Of a stretch of 64,000 nt of DNA, positions 15,615-24,419 are shown one piece after another. How positions within the stretch are numbered: the stretch's first letter is position 1; each line of letters starts with the position of its first letter. Both the position numbers and the translations under genes were made by a program. The DNA lies in contig NZ_JAGGPN010000028.1 of NCBI RefSeq assembly GCF_018613795.1, forward strand, positions 62,001-126,000, in the 5' to 3' direction. The DNA comes from Arthrobacter sp. ISL-65. GTDB lineage: Bacteria; Actinomycetota; Actinomycetes; Actinomycetales; Micrococcaceae. The notes under the pieces are model-generated. The model worked only from the letters and a program-made list of their open reading frames with translations, made no database searches and was not told the origin of the DNA.

Positions 15615-17176
15615 TGGCCGAGGCCGCGCCGGGCGGAAGCGGCGGGCAGCTCCGTCCCGTCGAACCGGCCTCCAACGGTGTCTTTTCCGTGCGCGGCGGA
15701 GTAGCCGGGATCTCCTTCCAGCTGGAGGAACTGGATTCGGGGGCCCGGGAGATGGACGCGCTCGCCCGGGACTTGGCGGCGGTGGAACTGGGCATCTACA
15801 GGGTGTGGGAGGCGTTGGGAAGCTACCAGCGGGATGATCCGGTCAGTGGCGCCGAGGCCCTGACCGCCGTCTGGGAGGGGCGGCGTTCCGTGGCGGCGGT
15901 CCGGGAGGAACTGGAGCGCCTGGCCGGCGGGGTGCGCGCCTGCCAGCTCGGATACAGCGCCGCCGAGACGGCAAACCAGCTCATGATGCAGCTCCACCTG
16001 GACGCATCATGGTTGTGGGGACGCCAGGTGGTTGACCTTGGCCTGTCCCGGGACTGGCGGGACTGGCGCCCGAACACGGCCAGCACCGAAGCGATCGCCT
16101 CGAGCGACCCCGTGGTGGCCGGCACTATCCTTGCGGCGCTCCTGGGAGTGCGTCTAAGTCCTCTGGATGCCGCCGTGAAGATGGCACTCGCCTCCGGTAC
16201 GACCGGCTCGAGTATCCCGGCCCTTGCGCGGCTGCTGCTGGACCGCGTCCTGCCGGAACTCAGGCCGCGGCCGGTCAGGGCCCTGAAGGAGGGCGCCGCG
16301 GACATTGATCTGGACGCCTCACCGGCAGGTCTCCTTGCCCGGGCAGGGGAGATGGAAGACGCCGGCCCGGGCCAGATCGAGGTCATCCAGACAAGCAACG
16401 GGGGACGCGACGCGTTCATCGTCATCATTCCCGGAACCCAACCCGGCAACACCGGCGGACCCAACCCCTTCGACGAGGCCGGCATCGGCGAAGCGCTGGG
16501 GTACGGGTCCGAGCACACGGCCGCAGCCATCCGGGCTGCCCTGCGCCAGGCCGGGGCAGAGGCCGGGGACCAGGTGGTCGCCGTGGGCTACAGCCAGGGC
16601 GGAATCCATGCGATGAACCTGAGCCAGGACAAGGCCTTCCTTTCCGAGTACAGCCTCAAGTACGTGCTGACCGCGGGCTCGCCGGTCGGTGCCATAACTC
16701 CGGAACCGGGCGTCAGCTGCCTGCATCTGGAGCACCGGCAGGACTGGGTTCCGGGCGGCGACGGCCTTCCCAATCCGGACACCAGGGACAGGGTGACAGT
16801 GACGCTCAACGGTCTGGTCGGGACGCCTCCGGGTGAGGACTCCGGGCTCGGCCCCGGGCACAGGCTCACCAACTACGAGGCTGGGGCCCGGGCAGTCTCG
16901 GCGAGTCCGGATCCTTCGCTGGTGGCGTCCACTGCTGCGCTTGCCGGGGTGGTGGGTGCGGGAGGCACGGCCAGGGCCACCCGGTTCCAGCTGGTCCGCG
17001 CGCCAAAGCCGCCTGCGCCCGCCGCCCTGCAGCCGTCGCTGCCCACTCTGGGCAGGGTAATCCTTCCCGTCGGTGGTGGCGTCGGCGGTGGCGTCGGCGG
17101 TGGCGGAGCCGTCAGCGGTGGCGGTGGCGTCAGCGGTGGCGGGCGCCGGGGACCCGGTTTGCCACCAGGGAAATGA
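15614..17176 (+). CDS. Large protein with WXG-like N-terminus and alpha/beta-hydrolase motif
   Basis: A 520-residue protein starting at the overlapping ATG. Residues ~25-135 are helical and WXG/LXG-like in composition, and a hydrophobic stretch at about 170-190 follows (DPVVAGTILAALLGVRL). The C-terminal half has a lipase-type nucleophile elbow VVAVGYSQGGIHAM (S327), an HRQDWVPGGD segment and a GPGHRLTNYE histidine near 416, consistent with a Ser-Asp-His triad. It ends in a Gly/Val-rich low-complexity tail encoded by short repeats. No Sec signal is present. An alpha/beta-hydrolase, possibly a type VII-exported lipase or esterase, is proposed; the family is not recognised. The 3' end overlaps the convergent holin-like gene by 47 bp. 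Confidence 0.65.
   Translation: MAEAAPGGSGGQLRPVEPASNGVFSVRGGVAGISFQLEELDSGAREMDALARDLAAVELGIYRVWEALGSYQRDDPVSGAEALTAVWEGRRSVAAVREELERLAGGVRACQLGYSAAETANQLMMQLHLDASWLWGRQVVDLGLSRDWRDWRPNTASTEAIASSDPVVAGTILAALLGVRLSPLDAAVKMALASGTTGSSIPALARLLLDRVLPELRPRPVRALKEGAADIDLDASPAGLLARAGEMEDAGPGQIEVIQTSNGGRDAFIVIIPGTQPGNTGGPNPFDEAGIGEALGYGSEHTAAAIRAALRQAGAEAGDQVVAVGYSQGGIHAMNLSQDKAFLSEYSLKYVLTAGSPVGAITPEPGVSCLHLEHRQDWVPGGDGLPNPDTRDRVTVTLNGLVGTPPGEDSGLGPGHRLTNYEAGARAVSASPDPSLVASTAALAGVVGAGGTARATRFQLVRAPKPPAPAALQPSLPTLGRVILPVGGGVGGGVGGGGAVSGGGGVSGGGRRGPGLPPGK
17069..17145. repeat. GGTGGCGTC-type short tandem repeats
   Basis: Imperfect repeats of the unit GTCGGCGGTGGC or GTCAGCGGTGGC encode the Gly-rich tail of the upstream protein and run into the 3' end of the convergent holin-like gene. 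Such arrays are slippage-prone, so the tail length may vary between strains. Confidence 0.75.
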
Positions 17177-17558
17177 CGGTGATGATGATGGCGGCCAGCA
17201 CGGCGGTCCAGAAGAACGAATCGATGGTGAATTGCACGGGCGTGTAGCCACTGATCCAGGAGGTGAGGTAGAGCATCGCGGCGTTGATCACAACGGTGAA
17301 CAGACCCAGCGTCAGGATGGTGATGGGCAGGGAGAGGAAGCTGACGATCGGCCGCACGAAGGCATTGACCAGGCCGAAAATCAGCCCGATGAACAGGTAC
17401 GCGAGGACAATGCCGGCGGCGTCAGTTCCCTGGTTCGCGCCGGTCTTCGCTACAGCTTCCGTGGTGGCTGTAGTGGAGATATCCAGGCCGGGCAGAAGCC
17501 AGCTGGCAATCCACAGCGCCAGCCCGTTAATGATCACGCGCATGATGAAAGACCGCAT
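17130..17558 (-). CDS. Phage-holin-family 4-TM membrane protein
   Basis: A 142-residue protein with four predicted membrane helices and a short basic tail. The IFGLVNAFVRPIVSFLSLPITILTLGLF core is characteristic of the Phage_holin_4_2 family (PF04020, mycobacterial superfamily IV-like). Despite the name, chromosomal members are widespread and their role is unknown. There is no phage context here. It starts MRSFIMRVIINGLAL. Its 3' end overlaps the convergent hydrolase-like gene and its start is 60 bp from the divergent aminotransferase. Confidence 0.85.
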   Translation of the reverse strand: MRSFIMRVIINGLALWIASWLLPGLDISTTATTEAVAKTGANQGTDAAGIVLAYLFIGLIFGLVNAFVRPIVSFLSLPITILTLGLFTVVINAAMLYLTSWISGYTPVQFTIDSFFWTAVLAAIIITVISLVANRVPGARHR

Positions 17559-17617
17559 GCGCCCATGCTGTCACACGGCACGGTTGGGCAGGCAGTCAGG
17601 GGCATAGGCTAGATGGC

Positions 17618-18736
17618 ATGACTTCATCAGAGACTATGGCGGGGGGCCTGAGGCCACGACCGGTGGTTGACCGGCTGCCCCGCTACGCTGCCGGCAAGCC
17701 GCCGGTCGCCGTCGACGGCCTTGCAAGCTACAAACTGTCGTCCAACGAGAACCCGCTGCCGCCCATTCCGGCAGTGGTGGAGGCCATTGCCGCCCAGACG
17801 GACTTCAATCGCTACCCCGACCCGCTCAGCACCAAGCTCCGCACCGCGCTCGCCGGCTTCCTCGACGTGCCGGCCGAGGACATCGTCACCGGTGCCGGCA
17901 GCCTCGGCGCCCTCACCCAGCTGCTGACCACGTTCGCCGGCCAGAATGACGACGGCAAGCCCGACGAAGTGATCTACGCCTGGCGGTCCTTCGAGGCCTA
18001 CCCCATCTGCGTCGGACTGGCCGGGGCAGAGAGCGTCCGGACCCCCGTGACGGCTGACGGGCGCCATGACCTTGAGGCCATGGCCGCAGCCGTGACCGCG
18101 CGAACCAGGGTGATCCTGCTCTGCACCCCCAACAACCCCACCGGCCCCATCCTGACGGCCGAGGAAACTGAGCGCTTCATCAAGGCGGTGCCGTCGGACG
18201 TTGTGGTGGTCATTGATGAGGCCTACCAGGAGTTCGTCAGGGCAGAAGACGCGGTGGACGGCATCCGTATGTACCGCAAGTACCCCAATGTGGTGGTGCT
18301 CAGGACGTTCTCCAAGGCGCACGGCCTCGCCGGCCTCCGGGTCGGCTACAGCGTTTCCCAGCCCCAGCTCACCCAGCACCTGCGCGTCGCCGCCACCCCG
18401 TTCGCGGTCTCGCAGATCGCCGAACAGGCCGCCGTTGTGTCCCTCCAGAATTTTGGCCAGGTTGTAGAAAGGGTACAAAGCCTGGTGGCGGAGCGGGACC
18501 GCGTGACGGCAGGTCTCCGGGACCTCGGCTGGTTTGTTCCGGACGCGCAGGGGAACTTTGTCTGGCTTGATCTTGGCGATGACAGCGCGGAGTTTGCCCA
18601 GCTCGCCGGGGAAAGGGCACTGTCTGTTCGCGCCTTCGGAAACGAAGGTGTCCGGGTCAGCGTCGGCGAAGTGGAAGCCAATACGCGATTCCTGGAACTC
18701 TGTAAGGTCTACACAAAACCGCCACGCCGTTCCTAG
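17618..18736 (+). CDS. Histidinol-phosphate/aromatic aminotransferase (HisC-like)
   Basis: A 372-residue class I/II PLP aminotransferase. It has KLSSNENPLPP near the N-terminus, FNRYPDP, the CTPNNPTGPI asparagine motif, VVVIDEAYQEF, and the PLP lysine in LRTFSKAHGLAGLRVGYS. This matches HisC and its paralogue, actinobacterial phenylalanine aminotransferase (Pat). No histidine genes are nearby, so the aromatic transaminase role is at least as likely. It lies upstream of the 2-oxoacid dehydrogenase operon, separated by a 148-bp gap with its own palindrome. Confidence 0.87.
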   Translation: MTSSETMAGGLRPRPVVDRLPRYAAGKPPVAVDGLASYKLSSNENPLPPIPAVVEAIAAQTDFNRYPDPLSTKLRTALAGFLDVPAEDIVTGAGSLGALTQLLTTFAGQNDDGKPDEVIYAWRSFEAYPICVGLAGAESVRTPVTADGRHDLEAMAAAVTARTRVILLCTPNNPTGPILTAEETERFIKAVPSDVVVVIDEAYQEFVRAEDAVDGIRMYRKYPNVVVLRTFSKAHGLAGLRVGYSVSQPQLTQHLRVAATPFAVSQIAEQAAVVSLQNFGQVVERVQSLVAERDRVTAGLRDLGWFVPDAQGNFVWLDLGDDSAEFAQLAGERALSVRAFGNEGVRVSVGEVEANTRFLELCKVYTKPPRRS

Positions 18737-18795
18737 CGCTTAACAAACAGCCGGCGCTACCTACGCCGGATAAAGTAAGGAACAGTAAGCAAAAT

Positions 18796-18837
18796 ATATA
18801 TGCCTCATCGGTAATGCATTCCTCGTGCGGCATATAT
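18796..18837. promoter_or_regulatory. Concentric palindrome upstream of the 2-oxoacid dehydrogenase operon
   Basis: ATATATGCC (18796-18804) and its exact inverse GGCATATAT (18829-18837) flank a central perfect palindrome AATGCATT (18813-18820). Both share the same centre at 18816.5. The element is AT-rich in a GC-rich genome and ends 47 bp before the E1 alpha start. Its symmetry fits a dimeric or tetrameric regulator, for example an Lrp/AsnC-type BkdR, but the regulator is not identified. Confidence 0.6.
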
Positions 18838-18884
18838 CCCAGCGACATTGCAACGCATCCGGATGCGGCAGGCAAGGAGACGGT

Positions 18885-20111
18885 ATGGGCGCAACACATC
18901 TGCCCTCCACCGAGTTCGATGGAACGGAACTGGACGACCAGCTCGAGGCGCAGGCCGAGGCTACCTTGGGCGTGCCTCCGACTGAAATGGTCCAGCTTCT
19001 GGGCCCCGATGGCCGGCTGGGCACGGACTCCGTGTTCTCCGAGTATGCCGAGCGTCTCGACGCCGAAAAGCTCCGGGGTTTCTACGCGGACATGGCGGCC
19101 ATCCGCCGCTTTGACCAGGAAGCCACGGCCCTGCAGCGGCAGGGCCAACTGGCGCTGTGGGTTCCGCTGACGGGCCAGGAAGCAGCCCAGATCGGATCCG
19201 GGCGTGCCAGCCAGCCGCAGGACTACATCTTCCCCACCTACCGCGAGCACGGCGTCGCCCTGACCCGCAACGTGGATCTGGCCGAACTGCTGAAGCAGTT
19301 CCGCGGCGTCTCCAACGGCGGCTGGAACCCGAAGGACACCAACTTCCACCTGTACACGCTGGTGCTCGCAGCGCAGACGCCGCACGCGGTCGGGTACGCC
19401 ATGGGCATCCAGCGGGACCAGCGGCTGGCAGAGGCTCAGGGTGTGGAAGGCTCGCCCGAGCCGAAGGCCGCCGTCATGGTCTACTTCGGCGACGGCGCAA
19501 GCTCCGAGGGCGACGTCCACGAGTCCATGGTGTTCGCGTCCTCGTACAACGCCCCGGTGGTCTTCTTCTGCCAGAACAACCACTGGGCCATCTCCGTGCC
19601 CACCGCTGTGCAGACCCGCATCCCCCTCTCCAACCGCGCCAAGGGCTACGGCTTCCCGGGCATCCGCGTGGACGGCAACGACGTCGTGGCAGTCCATGCC
19701 GTCACCGAATGGGCGCTCGAGCACGCGCGCCAGGGCAACGGTCCGGTGCTGATTGAGGCCTTCACCTACCGCGTGGGAGCCCATACAACGGCCGACGATC
19801 CCACGAAGTACCGCGAGTCCTCAGAAGAGGCCCTGTGGCGCGAAAAGGACCCGCTGGACCGCCTGGAGAAGTACCTCCGCGCCGAGGGCATTGCCGACGA
19901 AGCCTTCTTCGCCCAGGTTGCCGCCGACGGGGACGAACTCGCCGCCTACATCCGCAAGTCCACCTACGAGTCGGACGCACCGGACATCAGGACCGCCTTC
20001 GCCAACACCTACGTCGAGGCGCACCCGCTCGTGGCCGAGGAACTGGCGTGGTTCGAAGAGTACAGCGCGGGCTTTGCCGGCGAGGACGAGGGAGAAGGGG
20101 CAGGCCGCTGA
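18885..20111 (+). CDS. 2-oxoacid dehydrogenase E1 component, alpha subunit
   Basis: A 408-residue thiamine-diphosphate-dependent E1 alpha of the alpha2beta2 type. It has FPTYREHGVALTRN, the TPP motif VYFGDGASSEGDVHESMVFA ending in CQNNHWAIS, and the phosphorylation-loop-like TTADDPTKYRESSE. Actinobacteria usually run pyruvate dehydrogenase with a homodimeric AceE-type E1, so this set more likely handles branched-chain 2-oxoacids (Bkd), though databases often label it PdhA. ATG at 18885 follows AAGGAG. The stop overlaps the E1 beta start by one base (TGATG). Confidence 0.92.
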   Translation: MGATHLPSTEFDGTELDDQLEAQAEATLGVPPTEMVQLLGPDGRLGTDSVFSEYAERLDAEKLRGFYADMAAIRRFDQEATALQRQGQLALWVPLTGQEAAQIGSGRASQPQDYIFPTYREHGVALTRNVDLAELLKQFRGVSNGGWNPKDTNFHLYTLVLAAQTPHAVGYAMGIQRDQRLAEAQGVEGSPEPKAAVMVYFGDGASSEGDVHESMVFASSYNAPVVFFCQNNHWAISVPTAVQTRIPLSNRAKGYGFPGIRVDGNDVVAVHAVTEWALEHARQGNGPVLIEAFTYRVGAHTTADDPTKYRESSEEALWREKDPLDRLEKYLRAEGIADEAFFAQVAADGDELAAYIRKSTYESDAPDIRTAFANTYVEAHPLVAEELAWFEEYSAGFAGEDEGEGAGR

Positions 20112-21091
20112 TGACCACCATGACCATTGCCAAGGCCATCAATGAAGGCCTGCGCGCCACGCTCAGCAACAACCCCAAGTCCCTCCTCATGGGCGAGGAC
20201 ATCGGCCCGCTCGGCGGCGTCTACCGCGTCACCGACGGTCTGATCGGGGAATTCGGAGCGGACCGTGTGGTGGACACCCCGCTCGCAGAATCCGGCATCA
20301 TCGGCACAGCGATCGGGCTGGCGCTGCGCGGCTACCTCCCCGTTGCCGAGATCCAGTTCGACGGATTCGTGTTCCCCGGCTTCAACCAGATCACCACCCA
20401 GCTGGCCAAAATGCACTCGCGCAGCAACGGCAACCTCACCGTGCCCGTGGTCATCCGCATCCCTTACGGCGGCGGCATCGGCTCCATCGAGCACCACTCC
20501 GAGTCGCCGGAGGCGCTGTTCGCGCATACCCCGGGCCTGCGCATCATCACGCCGTCCAACCCCCACGACGCCTACTGGATGATCCAGCAGGCCGTAAACT
20601 GCCAGGACCCGGTGATCTTCTTCGAACCGAAGCGCCGCTACTGGCTCAAGGGCGAGGTCGACACTGAGTCGGCCGGCCCGGCCGAGGATCCGTTCAAGGC
20701 ACATGTGGTCCGCGAGGGAACCGACGCCACCGTGGTGGTGTACGGGCCGCTCGTGCCCGTCGCCCTGGCCGCCGCCAACGCCGCGGCGGAGGACGGGCGC
20801 AACATCGAAGTGATCGACCTGCGATCCATCTCGCCGATCGATTTCGACGCCATCGAAGCCTCGGTCAAGAAAACGGGCCGGCTGGTGGTGGCGCACGAGG
20901 CGCCCACCTTCGGCGGCATCGGCGGTGAAATCGCCGCGCGGATCAGTGAACGGGCCTTCCACTCGCTGGAGGCGCCGGTCATCCGGGTGGGCGGCTTCCA
21001 CATGCCGTACCCCGTGGCCAAGGTCGAAGAGGACTACCTCCCGGACATCGACCGCATCCTTGAGGCGCTGGACCGCACGTTCGCGTACTGA
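20111..21091 (+). CDS. 2-oxoacid dehydrogenase E1 component, beta subunit
   Basis: A 326-residue transketolase-like E1 beta. It has MGEDIGPLGGVYRVTDGL, DTPLAESGIIGTAIGLAL, the QFDGFVFPGFNQI strand, and the C-terminal VIDLRSISPID transketolase domain with VAHEAPTFGGIGGEIAA. It pairs with E1 alpha to decarboxylate the 2-oxoacid and reductively acylate lipoyl-E2. Translation is coupled to E1 alpha by the TGATG overlap at 20109-20113; the E2 gene follows after 87 bp. Confidence 0.94.
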   Translation: MTTMTIAKAINEGLRATLSNNPKSLLMGEDIGPLGGVYRVTDGLIGEFGADRVVDTPLAESGIIGTAIGLALRGYLPVAEIQFDGFVFPGFNQITTQLAKMHSRSNGNLTVPVVIRIPYGGGIGSIEHHSESPEALFAHTPGLRIITPSNPHDAYWMIQQAVNCQDPVIFFEPKRRYWLKGEVDTESAGPAEDPFKAHVVREGTDATVVVYGPLVPVALAAANAAAEDGRNIEVIDLRSISPIDFDAIEASVKKTGRLVVAHEAPTFGGIGGEIAARISERAFHSLEAPVIRVGGFHMPYPVAKVEEDYLPDIDRILEALDRTFAY

Positions 21092-21178
21092 CGCCGTCGC
21101 GAACCAGCACCTGCTGACTCTTTCGCCTACCGCCTCCGCACCTCCCGGAGGGCCCCAGCTTTCGAACCCGAGGATCCC

Positions 21179-22714
21179 ATGACGCTTAACAAGTTCAACC
21201 TCCCCGACGTCGGTGAGGGCCTGACCGAGGCAGAGATCGTTTCGTGGAAGGTCAAGCCCGGCGATGAGGTGGCCATCAACGACGTCCTGTGCGAGATCGA
21301 GACGGCCAAGTCCCTCGTTGAGCTTCCGTCGCCGTTCGCCGGCACCGTCACCGAACTGCTGGTCCCGGAAGGGGCGACGGTCGACGTCGGGACCGCCATC
21401 ATCAGCGTCTCTGACTCCATGTCCGGCGATCCGACACCGGCCGACGCGCCGGTGCCCGCCGTCGAGGCTACCGAGCCTGCGCTGATGTACGGAAAGCTCC
21501 CGGCCGACGGGGAAGCTGCCGACGGCGGAGCTGCCGCCGGCGGCCTGGCCGCCGGTCCGCTGGTGGGATCAGGCCCAAAGGCCGACGCCGTGAAGCGGCG
21601 CCCGCGCAAGACCAAACCGGCGATTCCGGAAGATGCAGTCCACGGCGCTCCGGAAGTCGAGCCTGTCCAGCCACGGTCCGTGGAGGATGCGCTTTTGGAC
21701 GGCCCGGCCAGCGCCGGCCCGGTGGCCGGACCTGCCGTGACGAGGCGGCCTGAGTGGACGCCCGCAATCGAGAGCGACAAGCCAACGCTCGGCGGGGCCA
21801 TTTCCGGGCTCATGAACAGGGTCCTGGCCAAGCCGCCGGTGCGGAAGATCGCCCGCGACCTGGGCATTGACCTCGCCGACGTCGTGGCCACGGGCGCACG
21901 CGGCGAGGTGACGCGCGAGGACCTGGTCAGCTACCAGGCACAGCGGGATGCGGAACTGGACAAGGCGGACACCTTCTGGGGCACGTCAGGCCGTCCGCAG
22001 GAACAGCGGATCGAGCGGATCCCGGTCAAGGGCGTCCGCAAGGCCACCGCGAAGGCCATGGTGGAGTCGGCGTTCTCCGCGCCGCACGTGAGCATCTTCG
22101 TGGATGTGGACGCCAGCCGCACCATGGAATTCGTCAAGCGGCTCAAGGCTTCGCGTGACTTCGAGGGCATCAAGGTCTCCCCGCTGCTGATCCTCGCGAA
22201 GGCTGTCATCTGGGCTGCAGCGCGGAACCCGAGCGTGAACGCCACTTGGGTGGACAACCAGGACGGCAGCGACGCCGCCGAAATCCACATCAAGCACTTC
22301 ATGAACCTCGGCATCGCCGCGGCCACACCGCGCGGGCTCATGGTCCCGAACATCAAGAACGCCCAGGACCTGTCCCTCAAGGAACTGGCGCTGGCCCTTA
22401 ACGAGCTCGCCACCACTGCGCGTGCCGGCAAGACCCAGCCGGCGCAGATGCAGGGCGGCACGTTGACCGTCACCAACATCGGTGCCCTCGGCATCGACAC
22501 CGGAACCCCCATCATCAACCCCGGTGAAGTGGCCATCGTGGCGTTTGGCACCATCAAGCAAAAGCCGTGGGTACTGGACGGCGAGGTCATTCCGCGCTGG
22601 ATCACCACGCTCGGCGGATCCTTTGACCACCGAGTGGTGGACGGCGACCTTTCAGCCCGCTTCATGGCCGACGTCGCCGCCATCCTGGAAGAGCCCGCCC
22701 TGCTGCTCGACTGA
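21179..22714 (+). CDS. 2-oxoacid dehydrogenase E2, dihydrolipoamide acyltransferase
   Basis: A 511-residue E2 with one N-terminal lipoyl domain (lipoylated K44 in [15 protein letters not shown]) and a long Ala/Pro-rich linker. A peripheral subunit-binding domain lies around 218-252 ([21 protein letters not shown]). The C-terminal catalytic domain carries the acyltransferase histidine in [18 protein letters not shown]. One lipoyl domain fits Bkd-type E2. No E3 (lipoamide dehydrogenase) is in the operon, so E3 must be supplied from elsewhere. A GAGG-type site precedes the ATG. Confidence 0.94.
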   Translation: MTLNKFNLPDVGEGLTEAEIVSWKVKPGDEVAINDVLCEIETAKSLVELPSPFAGTVTELLVPEGATVDVGTAIISVSDSMSGDPTPADAPVPAVEATEPALMYGKLPADGEAADGGAAAGGLAAGPLVGSGPKADAVKRRPRKTKPAIPEDAVHGAPEVEPVQPRSVEDALLDGPASAGPVAGPAVTRRPEWTPAIESDKPTLGGAISGLMNRVLAKPPVRKIARDLGIDLADVVATGARGEVTREDLVSYQAQRDAELDKADTFWGTSGRPQEQRIERIPVKGVRKATAKAMVESAFSAPHVSIFVDVDASRTMEFVKRLKASRDFEGIKVSPLLILAKAVIWAAARNPSVNATWVDNQDGSDAAEIHIKHFMNLGIAAATPRGLMVPNIKNAQDLSLKELALALNELATTARAGKTQPAQMQGGTLTVTNIGALGIDTGTPIINPGEVAIVAFGTIKQKPWVLDGEVIPRWITTLGGSFDHRVVDGDLSARFMADVAAILEEPALLLD

Positions 22715-22735
22715 CCTGCCCTGCTGCTCGACTGA
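22697..22735. repeat. 21-bp-period duplication of the E2 gene end
   Basis: GCCCTGCTGCTCGACTGA occurs perfectly at 22697-22714 (the last codons and stop of the E2 gene) and again at 22718-22735, three bases later. A duplication of the gene's 3' tip is the simplest explanation; the second copy is untranslated. Confidence 0.85.
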
Positions 22736-22799
22736 TGGTCCCCGGAGCGGTACCCTCCGGGAAAGGGGGAAGGACCGGACAGGCAGGGACGGGGTTCCC

Positions 22800-23429
22800 A
22801 TGGGTGAGGATCGCGGGATCATAAGCATCCGGGTGAAGAACCGCGTGGCCCGGGTCATCACGGAAGCCCTTCAGCCGCCGATCACCGTGGCTCTGCTGCT
22901 GCTCCTCAGCCCGGCACTGGAACCCGGCTTTCCGGGCACCGTCTGGTTCGGCGCCGTAGCGGTGCTGTTTGTGTGCGTGCTGCCCCTGGCCGCCGTCGTC
23001 CTTCTGGTCCGTCTGGGCAAGGTGACGGACCACCACGTCAGCGACCGCAGGCAACGAGCACCAGTGCTTGCCATGACGGTGGTGTCACTGCTCGCGGGGC
23101 TGGCAGTGCTCCTGGCCATCAACGCGCCGTACAGCGTCATTGTGGTGGTGCTGGCCATAGTGGGCGGCGTGGTGGTGCTCGCCGTCATCAGCCTGTTTTG
23201 GAAGATCAGCGGCCACGCCGGGGCGATCGCGCTGACAACGGCCATCACGGTGCTGATCCTGGGCGTTCAGTGGCTTCCGCTGCTGGTGCTGATTCCCGCT
23301 GTCGGCTGGTCCAGGGTGGTGCTGCGAGCCCATACGGTAGCGCAGGTTGTTGCGGGCGCCCTGGTGGGCGGCGGCGTCACCGCCGGGCTGTGGTGGCTAC
23401 TCCGCGAGGTGCTGGTCCGAATGGCCTGA
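22800..23429 (+). CDS. PAP2-superfamily integral membrane protein
   Basis: A 209-residue protein with about five to six membrane helices. Degenerate phosphatase motifs are visible: DRRQRAP (C1-like), KISGHAGAI (C2, SGH histidine kept), and WSRVVLRAHTVAQVVAGALVG (C3). In C3 the usual Asp after the histidine is Gln (HTVAQ for HxxxD). This suggests a lipid phosphate phosphatase relative whose activity may be weak or altered. ATG at 22800 has a purine-rich leader (GGACGGGGTTCCC). It lies 85 bp after the E2 gene on the same strand. Confidence 0.75.
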   Translation: MGEDRGIISIRVKNRVARVITEALQPPITVALLLLLSPALEPGFPGTVWFGAVAVLFVCVLPLAAVVLLVRLGKVTDHHVSDRRQRAPVLAMTVVSLLAGLAVLLAINAPYSVIVVVLAIVGGVVVLAVISLFWKISGHAGAIALTTAITVLILGVQWLPLLVLIPAVGWSRVVLRAHTVAQVVAGALVGGGVTAGLWWLLREVLVRMA

Positions 23430-23443
23430 CGCCGGGGACTGGC

Positions 23444-23785
23444 TTAGTAGGCGGCGTAGGAGTTGGCCAGCAGCTGCGCCATGGCCGGGTCGGAGGACAG
23501 TCCTGCCATGCTCACCGCGGCGGCCAGCATGACTCCGCACACAGCCGCGATGCCGCAGCTCACGAGCGTGAGGAACTTCCAGTCCTCGTGGAGGACGCTT
23601 TTCAGCGTATCCGGCAGCTGCAGGTCGGGGGAGATGAGGTTCGGAGCGCTGTCCACGGAGCCGTCGTCGAGGAGTGCGATCACGCGGCCCGCGGAGCGGT
23701 CCACGCGCATGGCGCTGATGTGGTTGCCGTGGCGGGCAAGGAGGATGTCGTGGCCGACGAGGTGGCGCCGCTGGAGTGTAAGCAC
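23444..23785 (-). CDS. Hypothetical single-pass membrane protein
   Basis: A 113-residue protein. An N-terminal soluble part, rich in beta strands (LARHGNHISAMRVDRSAGRVIALLDDGS), precedes one hydrophobic helix at about 72-92 (FLTLVSCGIAAVCGVMLAAAV). No family is recognised. It lies tail-to-tail with the PAP2-like gene and upstream of the universal stress gene on the same strand, 148 bp away. Confidence 0.6.
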   Translation of the reverse strand: MLTLQRRHLVGHDILLARHGNHISAMRVDRSAGRVIALLDDGSVDSAPNLISPDLQLPDTLKSVLHEDWKFLTLVSCGIAAVCGVMLAAAVSMAGLSSDPAMAQLLANSYAAY

Positions 23786-23933
23786 AGTGTTCCCCTGAAA
23801 GGTAGATTTGGGTTTGTCCGCTCCATCGGGGGCACTTCCAATTTTATCTTTCGGGCCATGCCGGATTGCCGGAAAACGTGGTGAGGCTGCCCACCAGCCG
23901 GGGTGATCCGCGTCAAGTCAGGCCTGCGGCACG

Positions 23934-24365
23934 CTAGTCCGCTCCATAGGTATTGGCGATGTAGACGTCGCAGGACGCACTGTGGGCCACGCTGTTCGCC
24001 ACGCTGCCCAGCACGCGCCCGAGGCCCTGCATGCGGCGGTTTCCCACCACGATCATCCTCGCCTCAAGGCGGTCCGCCTCCCTGACCAGGGCCTCGGCCG
24101 GCTTGCCCCGTGCGGCGGAATAGGTGATCTTGAGTTCGCCGCTGGCCAAGGCAGCCGCCACCTCCCGGGCCACCTTTTCGGCTTCCCCGGCGTCCGACAC
24201 GATCCACCGGTCACTGCCGCTGCCGAAGACTTCGGTCCGGTCGGTATCGAACGCGGACACGACATGGAGCCCGGCGCCCAGCGCGCCGGCCAAATCCCGC
24301 GCCACCTCGGCTGCCTTGCGCGCAGTACCGCTTCCGTCCACACCCACAACAATGGTTTCCGCCAT
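23934..24365 (-). CDS. Universal stress protein, UspA family
   Basis: A 143-residue single-domain Usp. It begins AETIVVGVDGSGTARKAAEVA and ends with the ATP-binding signature GNRRMQGLGRVLGSVANSVAHSA (G-x2-G-x9-G-S pattern). Such proteins bind ATP and help survive starvation or oxidative stress. AAAGGAG lies upstream of the ATG at 24365. It is followed by a hypothetical membrane protein gene. Confidence 0.9.
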   Translation of the reverse strand: MAETIVVGVDGSGTARKAAEVARDLAGALGAGLHVVSAFDTDRTEVFGSGSDRWIVSDAGEAEKVAREVAAALASGELKITYSAARGKPAEALVREADRLEARMIVVGNRRMQGLGRVLGSVANSVAHSASCDVYIANTYGAD

Positions 24366-24419
24366 GGCCTTATCTCCTTTGAATATCCCGAATAATCTGA
24401 TGTCCCCGCCGCCCGCAGC

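Noticed and set aside
17130..17558. Prophage or lysis cassette suggested by the holin-family protein
   Set aside because: No endolysin, integrase or other phage gene is nearby; this family is common on actinobacterial chromosomes.
18657..19784. Long minus-strand frame opposite the E1 alpha gene
   Set aside because: The plus strand encodes intact E1 alpha with TPP motif; the minus frame is a shadow.
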